From: Bacteroidales bacterium UBA3856
Lineage (GTDB): Bacteria > Bacteroidota > Bacteroidia > Bacteroidales > UBA932
Length of the DNA stretch: 12,712 bases
Reading direction: 5' to 3'
Assembly: GCA_002392525.1 (NCBI GenBank)
Contig: DGHE01000084.1
Span: 1-12,712 of the forward strand
In this document: positions 1 through 6,154 of the stretch, one piece after another
Layout: each line of letters begins with the position of its first letter
Position numbering within the stretch: the first letter of the stretch is position 1
Notes under the pieces: generated by a model
Seen by the model: only the letters and a program-made list of their open reading frames with translations
Database searches by the model: none
Told to the model about the DNA's origin: nothing
Program-made: the position numbers and the translations under genes

Positions 1-45
1 AAAAAGGGCGCCGCGAAGGAATCCGTGTGTACGAATTCCTCCGCG
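1..45 (-). terminator. Probable intrinsic terminator of the hemW/DUF2007 operon
   Basis: An inverted repeat with 15-nt arms (12-26 and 31-45) and a GTGT loop lies about 30 bp past the stop codon of the last minus-strand gene. Two positions do not pair on the plus strand, but both become G-U wobbles in the minus-strand transcript, so all 15 pairs form only in that direction. The minus strand then reads CGCCC and five T, running to the window edge. The U tract starts five bases after the stem, which is slightly distant for a textbook terminator. Confidence 0.6.
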
Positions 46-76
46 GGCCACTTACAGAAGCTTTTGGGCAGGAGTT

Positions 77-301
77 CTATTCTGCCTTGGCAGAGGCTGC
101 CAGGATGCTGATAGCCGCCTCGTAGTCCAACTCATTTACTTTTACTTCGATGGGCCTTGCGTAGCCCAGGGAAGGATAGGAAGAGTCTGCGCCAAACACG
201 CCGGCGGGGATGTCGTTATCTCCCAGCAGCGCGACGCACATGTCGGCCTGCACCCGGTCGGTGAAGGTGGCGACGGTCTTGAATCCTTGAGAATCACTCA
301 T
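77..301 (-). CDS. DUF2007 family small protein (putative signal-transducing protein)
   Basis: A 74-residue soluble protein with the DUF2007 pattern: an N-terminal strand (TVATFT), a helix over residues 15-27 (DRVQADMCVALLGD), the IPAGVFG turn, and a C-terminal VKVNELDYEAAISIL helix. The family resembles the PII/ACT-like fold and is often called a putative signal transducer, but its ligand and partner are unknown. The ATG at 301 was chosen over an upstream in-frame start because it overlaps the preceding gene's stop by 8 bp (ATGAGTGA), a sign of translational coupling, and because the family signature begins right there. It is the last gene of the operon. The family call is fairly sure; the function is not known. 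Confidence 0.8.
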   Translation of the reverse strand: MSDSQGFKTVATFTDRVQADMCVALLGDNDIPAGVFGADSSYPSLGYARPIEVKVNELDYEAAISILAASAKAE

Positions 302-761
302 AGCGGTTAAATTTATGGTCAATGGATGAGATGACCCGGGCCAGGTCCCTTGCCAGGCCTTCTGCCTGGAATCCTCCCAGCACCGGGGTAATGGTAATGG
401 TGTCTTCCCAGAGTCTTGCAGCCCGGTTGACGACGCTGCCCAGATGGTAACGGCGGCCTCCGTCCGGCGCTTCGCCGGCGCTCTCATAGCCGCGGCCCTT
501 CATCACTTCTTCTACTCCCGGCCAGAGCTCCGAGGGCTCTCCCTTGATGAATACCTTGCGGGTGGTGTAGCCAAACCGCGGGTACAGGGCGGACATGGCC
601 GCAAATACGCCCAGGATCATCCAGACGGAGTCCCAGCCGCGGCGGAAGGCGACGGCGACGTCTTTCTCCACCATGCCCGACAGCATCAGGATGGCGATGA
701 GCACGGTGAAAATGAGGGTGAGCTGGATAAAGTATTTTACAGATCTTCTGATGTATTTCAT
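294..761 (-). CDS. Hypothetical two-helix membrane protein downstream of hemW
   Basis: A 155-residue protein I do not recognise by family name. It has a basic N-terminus (KYIRRSVKYF), a hydrophobic helix at about residues 10-31, a short charged loop containing VAFRRGWDS, and a second hydrophobic helix at about 43-61. A soluble domain of about 90 residues follows (FIKGEPSELWPGVEEVMKGR onward). With the basic N-terminus inside, both termini would be cytoplasmic. Its ATG (761-759) shares bases with the hemW TGA (760-758) in an ATGA overlap, and its own end overlaps the DUF2007 start, so all three are probably translationally coupled. The context gives no specific function. Confidence 0.75.
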   Translation of the reverse strand: MKYIRRSVKYFIQLTLIFTVLIAILMLSGMVEKDVAVAFRRGWDSVWMILGVFAAMSALYPRFGYTTRKVFIKGEPSELWPGVEEVMKGRGYESAGEAPDGGRRYHLGSVVNRAARLWEDTITITPVLGGFQAEGLARDLARVISSIDHKFNRYE

Positions 762-1834
762 ACCAGTTGTCGGATGATTTCGTCGGAAACAAAGAAGTGG
801 TCTTCGGGAATGCGGTAGCGGCGCCCTGTTTTGATCAGGGCACCCTCGGCCATGAGCTGCTCAATGCTGCCGGGGAAGCAGTTGGCCTGAAGGAATTCGG
901 CGTCTATTCCGCCAGAGGTCCTGAGGCCCAGCATAAGGGTTTCTACCTTCTCGTCCTCTACGCTCAAGGATTCTTCGGTGTGCGTATAGCCGTCCAGCTC
1001 GGCGCTGTTCCAGCTGCGGCTGCGTCCGCTGAAGGAGTGTGCGGCGGGGCCCAGGCCCACGTAGGGGCGGCGCTCCCAGTAGCCTCCGTTGTGGACGGCC
1101 TCGAAGCCGGGTTTGGCGAAGTTGGAAATTTCGTAATGGTTGAAGCCGGCTGCCCGCAGTTTTTCGCACAGGATGTCGTACTGGCGGCGGCATACTTCGT
1201 CGGGGGCCTCCTCATACTCTCCGTTTTCCAGCCGCATGGCCAGTACGCTGTCTCCTTCCACCGTGAGCTGGTAGCAGGAGATGTGCTCCGGATTCAGGGC
1301 CAGGGCCTCGTCGATGGTCTTTTGCCAAATGTCATTGGAGAGGTTGCTGAGCCCGAAGATGAGGTCTATGCTCACATTCTGGAAACCGGCTTCGCGTACC
1401 AGGTGGAAGGCCTGCCGGGCGCCCTCGGCGTCGTGGCGGCGGTTCATCCAGCGCAGCAGGGTGTTGTTGAAGGACTGTACGCCCATGCTGATGCGGTTTA
1501 CGCCCAGCGACCGCAGGCTTTGCAGATAGGGAAGGCCTCTCTCCAGAATGTCTTCCGGGTTTACCTCCATGGTAAACTCCTTGTAGGGTCCTCCCATGCC
1601 TACTTCGTCCAGGGTAAGGAGAATGCGGGTGAGGTCTCCCAGCGGGAGCAGGGACGGCGTGCCGCCCCCGAAGTAGAGGGTGTGCAGCTGGCTGTCCATT
1701 TCCTTTCTGCGCCGGCGGATTTCCTGGCACACTTCATCCGTATAGCGGCTGAACATGCCTTCTTCCGCGATCTCGGAGTAGAAGTCACAGTAGGTGCAGA
1801 AACTTTTGCAGAAGGGAACGTGGATGTAAATCAT
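758..1834 (-). CDS. hemW: HemW-type radical SAM protein (heme chaperone, formerly annotated as coproporphyrinogen III oxidase)
   Basis: A 358-residue protein, close to the usual HemW length. The N-terminus MIYIHVPFCKSFCTYCDF carries the radical SAM motif CxxxCxxC at C9, C13 and C16, which binds a 4Fe-4S cluster. GGGTPS at residues 56-61 is the SAM-binding glycine motif. HNGGYW at 248-253 matches the HNxxYW motif that marks HemW and is linked to heme binding, separating it from true HemN. HemW proteins bind heme and deliver it to respiratory enzymes in the cytoplasm. The ATG at 1834 was preferred to the longer open frame because family members start at this IYIHVPFC block and because it lies one base after the previous stop. 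Downstream it overlaps a membrane-protein gene by ATGA. Confidence 0.93.
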   Translation of the reverse strand: MIYIHVPFCKSFCTYCDFYSEIAEEGMFSRYTDEVCQEIRRRRKEMDSQLHTLYFGGGTPSLLPLGDLTRILLTLDEVGMGGPYKEFTMEVNPEDILERGLPYLQSLRSLGVNRISMGVQSFNNTLLRWMNRRHDAEGARQAFHLVREAGFQNVSIDLIFGLSNLSNDIWQKTIDEALALNPEHISCYQLTVEGDSVLAMRLENGEYEEAPDEVCRRQYDILCEKLRAAGFNHYEISNFAKPGFEAVHNGGYWERRPYVGLGPAAHSFSGRSRSWNSAELDGYTHTEESLSVEDEKVETLMLGLRTSGGIDAEFLQANCFPGSIEQLMAEGALIKTGRRYRIPEDHFFVSDEIIRQLV

Positions 1835-1835
1835 A

Positions 1836-2747
1836 TTAACGCAGCATGCATTCGGCGCGGCCCAGAAGGCTCTGCTCCGTATATACTTCCAGAGTATAGA
1901 CGCCCTTGACGAACTCGCCGGTGTCGTTGATATAGATGGACATGTCCACCTCGGAGCCTTCATAGTCCACTTCACGGGAAGCGGTGGCCTGCAGGGCCTG
2001 CCCGTCCACGACGAATTCCACGGACTCGTTGTTCATCAGGAGCACGCCGTCAGGATCTTTGACGCGGACGTACACGCGGACAGGGCCGCGGTCGGCCAGG
2101 GAGTTCTCTACCAGCGAGAGGCCTGCAATCATGTAGCGGACGCGGCTGTGGCGGTCTCCCTGTTTGTCGTTGCCGTAATATCCGGCGAGGGAGATGGCAC
2201 GGGCGCGCAGTACCTTGCCGGCGCTCACCTGGGTGGAGAGGTTCTCTACCTGGGCGCTCAGCTCTTCGTTGGCGCGTCGGCTTTCCGCTGCCTCGCGGCG
2301 GGCGGCGGCGGCATCGGCCGAGAGCCGTTTGTTCAGGGTGTTGAGGGAGTCAATCTGGACAATGTAACCCTTCATGATGCTGCGGAGGGTGCCCAGCTCT
2401 TTCTCGTACTGACGGATTTTGGCGCGGTTGGTGGCCTGGGTCTTGTTCAGCTTTTCGATGAGCATGGCAACCTGTTCGCGGGAGGTGTCCAGCTGGTGGT
2501 TGATGTTCTCATAGTCCGAGCTCAGGGTGGAGAAGTCTTGCTGGAGAGCCACCATCTGCTGGGCCAGTTCTGCCTTTTCCCCTTCCAGCTGACTGACAAG
2601 CGTATTGCGTTGGTACAGCATGTATCCGAGGATGCAGGCGAGCACTGCGGCTACTGCGGCCAGTGCGGTCATGACGGTTTTGGGACCTTTCTTTTCTTTT
2701 CTTTCACGCTCTTCGCGTTCAATTCTTTCGAGCGGATCTTCAGTCAT
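1836..2747 (-). CDS. Membrane-anchored coiled-coil protein, hypothetical
   Basis: A 303-residue protein of no recognised family. A charged cytoplasmic head (about 1-23, rich in R, E and K) precedes one transmembrane helix at about 24-45. A long coiled coil follows over about 46-185, with heptad-like runs such as QLEGEKAELAQQM and IEKLNKTQATNRAKIRQYEK. A C-terminal domain of about 115 residues is probably beta-rich (VRVYVRVKDPDGVLL, VYTLEVYTE) and would sit in the periplasm. The ATG at 2747 fits the promoter: the upstream in-frame ATG at 2771 would lie on the -7 element. It heads the operon, one base before hemW. A tethering or envelope role is possible, but nothing in the sequence fixes it. 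Confidence 0.8.
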   Translation of the reverse strand: MTEDPLERIEREERERKEKKGPKTVMTALAAVAAVLACILGYMLYQRNTLVSQLEGEKAELAQQMVALQQDFSTLSSDYENINHQLDTSREQVAMLIEKLNKTQATNRAKIRQYEKELGTLRSIMKGYIVQIDSLNTLNKRLSADAAAARREAAESRRANEELSAQVENLSTQVSAGKVLRARAISLAGYYGNDKQGDRHSRVRYMIAGLSLVENSLADRGPVRVYVRVKDPDGVLLMNNESVEFVVDGQALQATASREVDYEGSEVDMSIYINDTGEFVKGVYTLEVYTEQSLLGRAECMLR

Positions 2748-2752
2748 AGCAA

Positions 2753-2786
2753 GTTGTTTTAGTTTTGGCAAATATACTTATATTTG
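2753..2786 (+). promoter_or_regulatory. Bacteroidota promoter for the Xaa-Pro aminopeptidase gene
   Basis: TTG at 2754-2756 (-33) and TATATTTG at 2779-2786 (-7) are separated by 22 bp, fitting the phylum's TTG/TAnnTTTG consensus. Transcription would start near 2791-2793, leaving a leader of only about 10 nt before the ATG at 2802. The site overlaps the opposing -7 element at 2769-2776, so the two divergent promoters probably compete for polymerase. Confidence 0.6.
2769..2776 (-). promoter_or_regulatory. Bacteroidota -7 element for the coiled-coil/hemW operon
   Basis: The minus strand reads TATATTTG, a match to the TAnnTTTG -7 consensus of the Bacteroidota primary sigma factor. It lies 21 bp before the ATG at 2747, giving a leader of about 15 nt. 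No convincing -33 TTG is found at the right distance: the nearest TTTG is 12 bp away and the next TTG is 32 bp away. The element lies within the divergent plus-strand promoter. Confidence 0.55.
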
Positions 2787-2801
2787 TGCAAATTTCGTAC
2801 T

Positions 2802-4607
2802 ATGGCGACAATCTTTTCGGGCCGGGTAGCGTCCCTGAGGGCCCTTATGAGGGAAAATGGATGGGATATCGTCATCCTTACAGGCAGCGATCCGCACGGG
2901 AGCGAATACCCCGCCGCGCGGTGGAAACAGGTGGAGTGGCTCTCCGGTTTTACCGGTGAGGCCGGGGACATCGTCGTTACGCATGAGCACGCCGGCCTCT
3001 GGACAGATACCCGCTATTTCATCCAGGCTGTGCGTCAGCTGGAGGGCTCCGGAATCGAACTCCACAAGATGCGCGTGCCGGAGCAGGTCCCCATTCCGGA
3101 GTGGATTGCCTCCCTGGGTATGGATGAACCCGTCATCGCCCTGGACGGCCTGTGCCAGAGCGTGGAGGCGGTGAGAGAGCTGCAACAGGCGGTGCCATCG
3201 GCCCGGATTATCCCGGTGGCGGATATCCTGTCTCCGCTGTGGACCGACCGCCCGGCCATTCCTGTCTCGCCCGTCATCACGCTGGGAGAGGACCTGGTGG
3301 GGGAGACCCGGGAAGCCCGCCTGGGACGCCTTCGCAAGTGGCTGGTCCTTGAGGGGGCCGATGCCATCCTTCTTACGGCTCTTGACCAGATTGCGTGGCT
3401 GCTCAATGTGCGGGGCACCGATGTGGAGTACAATCCCGTCGTCATCTCGTATTTGCTGGTTACCCTGGACGCTGCTTTCTGGTATGTTCGCAAGGATGCC
3501 TTCCAGGATCCCGATTCGGAAACCGCGGCCAGTTTTGAGGAGCTTGAGGCCGATGGCGTTACCATCAAAGATTACGACGAGGCAGACTTTGACCTATCTT
3601 CGCTCCGGCTGGACGGAGTAGACCGCATTTGCGTGGATCCGGAGCTTATCAACTACGCACTCCGGGATGCCATCGAGGACGGAGACCTCTTGCCGGAGGT
3701 GGTGGAGGTCCCTTCTCCGGTCGCGCTTTGGAAGGCCGTGAAAAACCCGGTAGAAGTGGAGGGCATGCGGGAAGCGCATCTGGAAGACGGCCTTGTCATG
3801 GAGCAGTTCCTGTACTGGATTTCGCAGCATGCTGGTTCCGTGAATGAGTGGGAGGCTGCATGCGAACTGGACCGGCTCCGTTCCCTGGTGCCGGGTTACC
3901 GCGGAAACAGTTTTGAGACGATATCGGCCTACGGGCCTTCCGCGGCTTTGCCGCACTATATCACCCCGCATACGGGATCGGCCCTCCTGGAGCCTCACGG
4001 CCTGTATCTGGTGGACTCCGGCGGTCAGTATCTGTTCGGCACCACGGATATCACCCGTACGGTGCCCCTCGGCCCCTGCACGCCGCTGGAGCGCGAAGAT
4101 TACACACTGGTGCTGAAAGGGCACATCGGCCTTGCCATGGCTTTGTTCCCGCGCGGAACGGCCGGCTGCCAGATAGATGCCCTGGCCCGCGAGCCGCTCT
4201 GGAGGGCCAAACGCAACTTCGGCCACGGTACCGGCCACGGCGTGGGCTTCTTCCTCAATGTGCACGAGGGCCCGCAGGATGTGCGCCAGAACTTCAATCC
4301 CCAGCCTCTGGAGCCCGGCATGATTCTCTCCGACGAGCCCGGCCTCTACCGCGAGGGCATGCACGGCGTCCGTCATGAGAACCTGGTACTGGTGCGCCCT
4401 GTCGGCGATAACGAGTTTGGCTCGTTCCTGGGCTTCGAGACGCTCACCCTCTGCCACTTCGACACGTCCTGCCTGGAGGTCTCGCTGCTGTCGGCCGATG
4501 AACGTATCTGGCTCAACGCCTACAACGCCCATGTCTGCGAGGTGCTCTCTCCGCGCCTCCCCGCCCCCGTCGCCGCCTGGCTCTTCGCCCGGACCCGGCC
4601 GATATAG
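2802..4607 (+). CDS. Xaa-Pro aminopeptidase (M24B, three-domain APP1 type)
   Basis: A 601-residue metallopeptidase that removes an N-terminal residue preceding proline, probably in the cytoplasm as no signal peptide is seen. The length and layout match the long APP1-type enzymes: two creatinase-like N-terminal domains (about 1-135 and 155-310), a pita-bread M24 catalytic domain (about 315-535) and the M24 C-terminal extension (about 540-601). All five metal ligands are visible by alignment to E. coli aminopeptidase P: D405 (in VDSGGQY), D416 (in TTDITRT), H479 (in HGTGHGVG), E512 (in SDEPGLY) and E526 (in RHENLVLV). H475 and H488 fit the additional active-site histidines. The ATG at 2802 is preferred to the in-frame TTG at 2784 because that TTG lies inside the -7 element. 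The gene stands alone. Confidence 0.95.
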   Translation: MATIFSGRVASLRALMRENGWDIVILTGSDPHGSEYPAARWKQVEWLSGFTGEAGDIVVTHEHAGLWTDTRYFIQAVRQLEGSGIELHKMRVPEQVPIPEWIASLGMDEPVIALDGLCQSVEAVRELQQAVPSARIIPVADILSPLWTDRPAIPVSPVITLGEDLVGETREARLGRLRKWLVLEGADAILLTALDQIAWLLNVRGTDVEYNPVVISYLLVTLDAAFWYVRKDAFQDPDSETAASFEELEADGVTIKDYDEADFDLSSLRLDGVDRICVDPELINYALRDAIEDGDLLPEVVEVPSPVALWKAVKNPVEVEGMREAHLEDGLVMEQFLYWISQHAGSVNEWEAACELDRLRSLVPGYRGNSFETISAYGPSAALPHYITPHTGSALLEPHGLYLVDSGGQYLFGTTDITRTVPLGPCTPLEREDYTLVLKGHIGLAMALFPRGTAGCQIDALAREPLWRAKRNFGHGTGHGVGFFLNVHEGPQDVRQNFNPQPLEPGMILSDEPGLYREGMHGVRHENLVLVRPVGDNEFGSFLGFETLTLCHFDTSCLEVSLLSADERIWLNAYNAHVCEVLSPRLPAPVAAWLFARTRPI

Positions 4608-4634
4608 CGCCCCTCTTGCCCGGTTTCAGCGCTG

Positions 4635-4825
4635 GCACCCTCGGCTCGTCTCAGCACCATCGGCTCGTCTCAGCACCATCGGCCCGTGTCCTGCCCCTCG
4701 GCCCGCCTCAGCACCCTCGGCCCGCCCTCTTCCCCCTCGGCCTGTGCCTGCACCCTCGGCCCGTGCCCTGCCCCTCGGCCCGCCCTCTTCCCCCTCGGCC
4801 TGTGCCTGCACCCTCGGCCCGTGCC
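4635..4825. repeat. C-rich minisatellite, about ten 18-21 bp units
   Basis: Ten degenerate tandem units share the core CCMTCGGCYCGY. Units 1 and 2 (4635-4653, 4654-4672) are 19 bp and differ at one base. A higher-order duplication is present: 54 bp at 4714-4767 recurs exactly at 4772-4825, a 58-bp period. The tract is strongly C-rich on the plus strand. It begins 27 bp after the aminopeptidase stop and ends 15 bp before palindrome A. Open frames through it encode low-complexity proline, serine and arginine peptides and are not credible genes. Confidence 0.9.
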
Positions 4826-4840
4826 ATCGGTGCGCGAATG

Positions 4841-4950
4841 CCGTTTTTGCTAAGTGATTGAAAATTAGCGCTTTACGAAAACTCCTTCGGGCGTTTTCGA
4901 CCGGAGGAGAATGCGTAACTTGCTAATATTCAATAATATAACAAAAGCGG
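4841..4950. repeat. 110-bp nested palindrome, copy A (REP-like element)
   Basis: The outer arms are CCGTTTTTGCTAA (4841-4853) and ATAACAAAAGCGG (4938-4950). The inner arms are at 4875-4890 and 4901-4916, around the loop GCGTTTTCGA (4891-4900). The whole is centred at 4895.5, giving exactly 110 bp as in copies B and C. By hand count it matches copy B at about 65% in direct orientation and about 70% when inverted, so it is the most diverged copy and is probably inverted relative to B. It lies just upstream of the RAYT gene, whose open frame extends back to an ATG at 4911 inside the right inner arm. Confidence 0.8.
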
Positions 4951-5006
4951 GCAAAATTAAACGTTTATTGTTTGTATTTGTTCCGGAAGCTTCCGACCTT
5001 CGCATT

Positions 5007-5933
5007 ATGAAGTTGAGGAAGTTTCAAGGGGGTATCCTGAACCATTGTTACCAGCCGTCGGCCGACTGGGGCGTTTTGTTTTATTCCCGCATGGACCACC
5101 TTGTCTATTTCACGCTCTACTGCGTTCTGGCCAGGAAGTACGGCATTCAGGTGCTGGCTTTGTGCCAGATGCCGGACCATGTCCACGATTCGGTTGTGGC
5201 TAAATCCAAGGAAGACCTTACCGGATTCAAGAAGGAGCTCAACAGCCGTTTTGCCAAAATGTACAACGAGTTCTGTGGAACTACGGGTCCTGTTTTCAAG
5301 ACACCCTTCGGCAGTGTGCCCAAGAAAGGTGCCAAGGCGGCAAGGACCAATGTGATCTACGTCGCCAACAATGCCGTTGAAAGGCAGCTTGTCACGAAGG
5401 CCGAGGAATACCGCTGGAACTTTTTGGCCTATGCTTTCATCAAATACCCCTTTTCCCGGGAGATCATCATCCGCCGCTTGTCAAAAGCGCTGAGGACGGC
5501 CGTGAAGGTGGTGACGGCGCAGTACAAGGCAGGCAGGCCGATGAACTATGCACTGCTGAAGCATCTCTCCAAGGATTTGACTCCTTTCGAAGTGGACCAG
5601 TTCACAGATTTCATCATCTCAACCTACAACGTCATTGACTACCAGGCAGCCATCCGGCTCTTTGACTCCTACCAGGACATGATGAAAGCGATTCATTCCA
5701 ACACGGGAAGCGAGCATGATCTCAACGAGGTTTTCCTTGGCCGTACAGACAAGCCTTACGCCCAAATGACCCGGATCCTGATGAAGTACTGTGGCTTTAA
5801 AGACATTCACGAGTTCCTGTCCCTGGACAAGAAACGGAAGCAGGAGCTGTATGCCATCCTGCGGAAGCACACAGACGTCATGGATGAGCAAATCTTCCGC
5901 TATCTCCACATTCCCTACACGGTTGTGCGCTAG
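5007..5933 (+). CDS. REP-associated tyrosine transposase-like protein (RAYT, Y1/HUH family)
   Basis: A 308-residue protein whose N-terminal half matches the Y1 (IS200-like/TnpA-REP) nuclease fold. MPDHVH at residues 55-60 supplies the HUH metal-binding pair H58 and H60, in the place of the usual MPNHVH. NVIYVANNAVERQLV around Y118 corresponds to the YIHxNPVRAGLV segment with the catalytic tyrosine, followed by the expected EEYRWN. Such enzymes cut and rejoin single-stranded DNA at REP hairpins. About 160 C-terminal residues (about 150-308) are mostly helical and unassigned, making it longer than typical RAYTs. The ATG at 5007 was chosen because an upstream start at 4911 would lie in palindrome A and add an unconserved-looking leader. 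It is flanked by palindromes A and B. The promoter is unclear: a loose TA-N3-TTTG lies near 4967-4975. It appears intact. Confidence 0.85.
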   Translation: MKLRKFQGGILNHCYQPSADWGVLFYSRMDHLVYFTLYCVLARKYGIQVLALCQMPDHVHDSVVAKSKEDLTGFKKELNSRFAKMYNEFCGTTGPVFKTPFGSVPKKGAKAARTNVIYVANNAVERQLVTKAEEYRWNFLAYAFIKYPFSREIIIRRLSKALRTAVKVVTAQYKAGRPMNYALLKHLSKDLTPFEVDQFTDFIISTYNVIDYQAAIRLFDSYQDMMKAIHSNTGSEHDLNEVFLGRTDKPYAQMTRILMKYCGFKDIHEFLSLDKKRKQELYAILRKHTDVMDEQIFRYLHIPYTVVR

Positions 5934-5935
5934 TC

Positions 5936-5963
5936 TGGTACGAATGTACCATCGGTCTGTTTT
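5936..5963 (+). terminator. Possible weak terminator after the RAYT gene
   Basis: A perfect 6-bp stem, TGGTAC/GTACCA (5936-5941 and 5946-5951), with a GAAT loop lies right after the RAYT stop. A TTTT run follows only at 5960-5963, nine bases after the stem, so the terminator is weak on its own. The larger palindrome B, which begins at 5957, may do the actual job of ending transcription. Confidence 0.3.
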
Positions 5964-6066
5964 CGCTAATCTGCTCATTGTCAGCCGATAACGAAATCTC
6001 CTCCGGGCGAAAACGACCGGAGGAGATTTCGTAATACGCTACTAATTAGGCTGTTAGCAAAAACGG
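5957..6066. repeat. 110-bp nested palindrome, copy B (REP-like element)
   Basis: The inner arms ACGAAATCTCCTCCGG (5991-6006) and CCGGAGGAGATTTCGT (6017-6032) are perfect 16-bp inverted repeats around the loop GCGAAAACGA (6007-6016). The outer arms CTGTTTTCGCTAA (5957-5969) and TTAGCAAAAACGG (6054-6066) match at 11 of 13 positions when inverted. All are centred on 6011.5. Copy B is the best-preserved copy and shares about 84% of positions with copy C, including 37 identical bases in a row (5988-6024 versus 8545-8581). It begins 23 bp after the RAYT stop and ends 22 bp before the next promoter. Confidence 0.88.
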
Positions 6067-6088
6067 ATATTGCATGCATCCTATTTGA

Positions 6089-6120
6089 TTTGTACTTATG
6101 GCAAAACTATGCTACATTTG
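6089..6120 (+). promoter_or_regulatory. Bacteroidota promoter of the CsgG/lipoprotein cassette
   Basis: TTTG at 6089-6092 (-33) and TACATTTG at 6113-6120 (-7), spaced by 20 bp, are a very good match to the Bacteroidota consensus. The leader before the ATG at 6155 would be about 30 nt. The site starts 22 bp after palindrome B and serves all four plus-strand genes to 8494. No other promoter is seen inside the cassette, where gene gaps are 3 nt or less. Confidence 0.7.
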
Positions 6121-6154
6121 TAGCAAGTGAAACCAGTTTTTTAAGTATTATACC

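Noticed and set aside
12..45. Fourth copy of the 110-bp palindrome
   Set aside because: It shares a short ACGAA...CCTCCG likeness, but the arms are in the opposite order, the loop differs and the outer arms are missing. A terminator explains it better.
767..1909. Long 380-codon plus-strand frame opposite hemW
   Set aside because: It is a shadow of hemW: the antisense reading has no recognisable motif, while the minus strand has the CxxxCxxC, GGGTPS and HNxxYW motifs.
4635..4825. CRISPR array
   Set aside because: Units are 18-21 bp in direct tandem with no unique spacers between them, and no cas gene is present.
4375..4857. Plus-strand frame of 160 codons running out of the aminopeptidase gene into the C-rich repeat
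   Set aside because: The first half is an off-frame reading of a well-conserved peptidase gene and the rest is low-complexity peptide from the minisatellite.
4911..5006. N-terminal extension of the RAYT protein from the ATG at 4911
   Set aside because: The extension would be encoded by the palindrome arm and an AT-rich leader and shows no family similarity; the family-like sequence starts after 5007.
4841..6066. Complete conventional insertion sequence with terminal inverted repeats and target duplication
   Set aside because: The ends are symmetric palindromes rather than simple terminal repeats, no direct target duplication was found, and the enzyme is of the Y1 type, which makes none.
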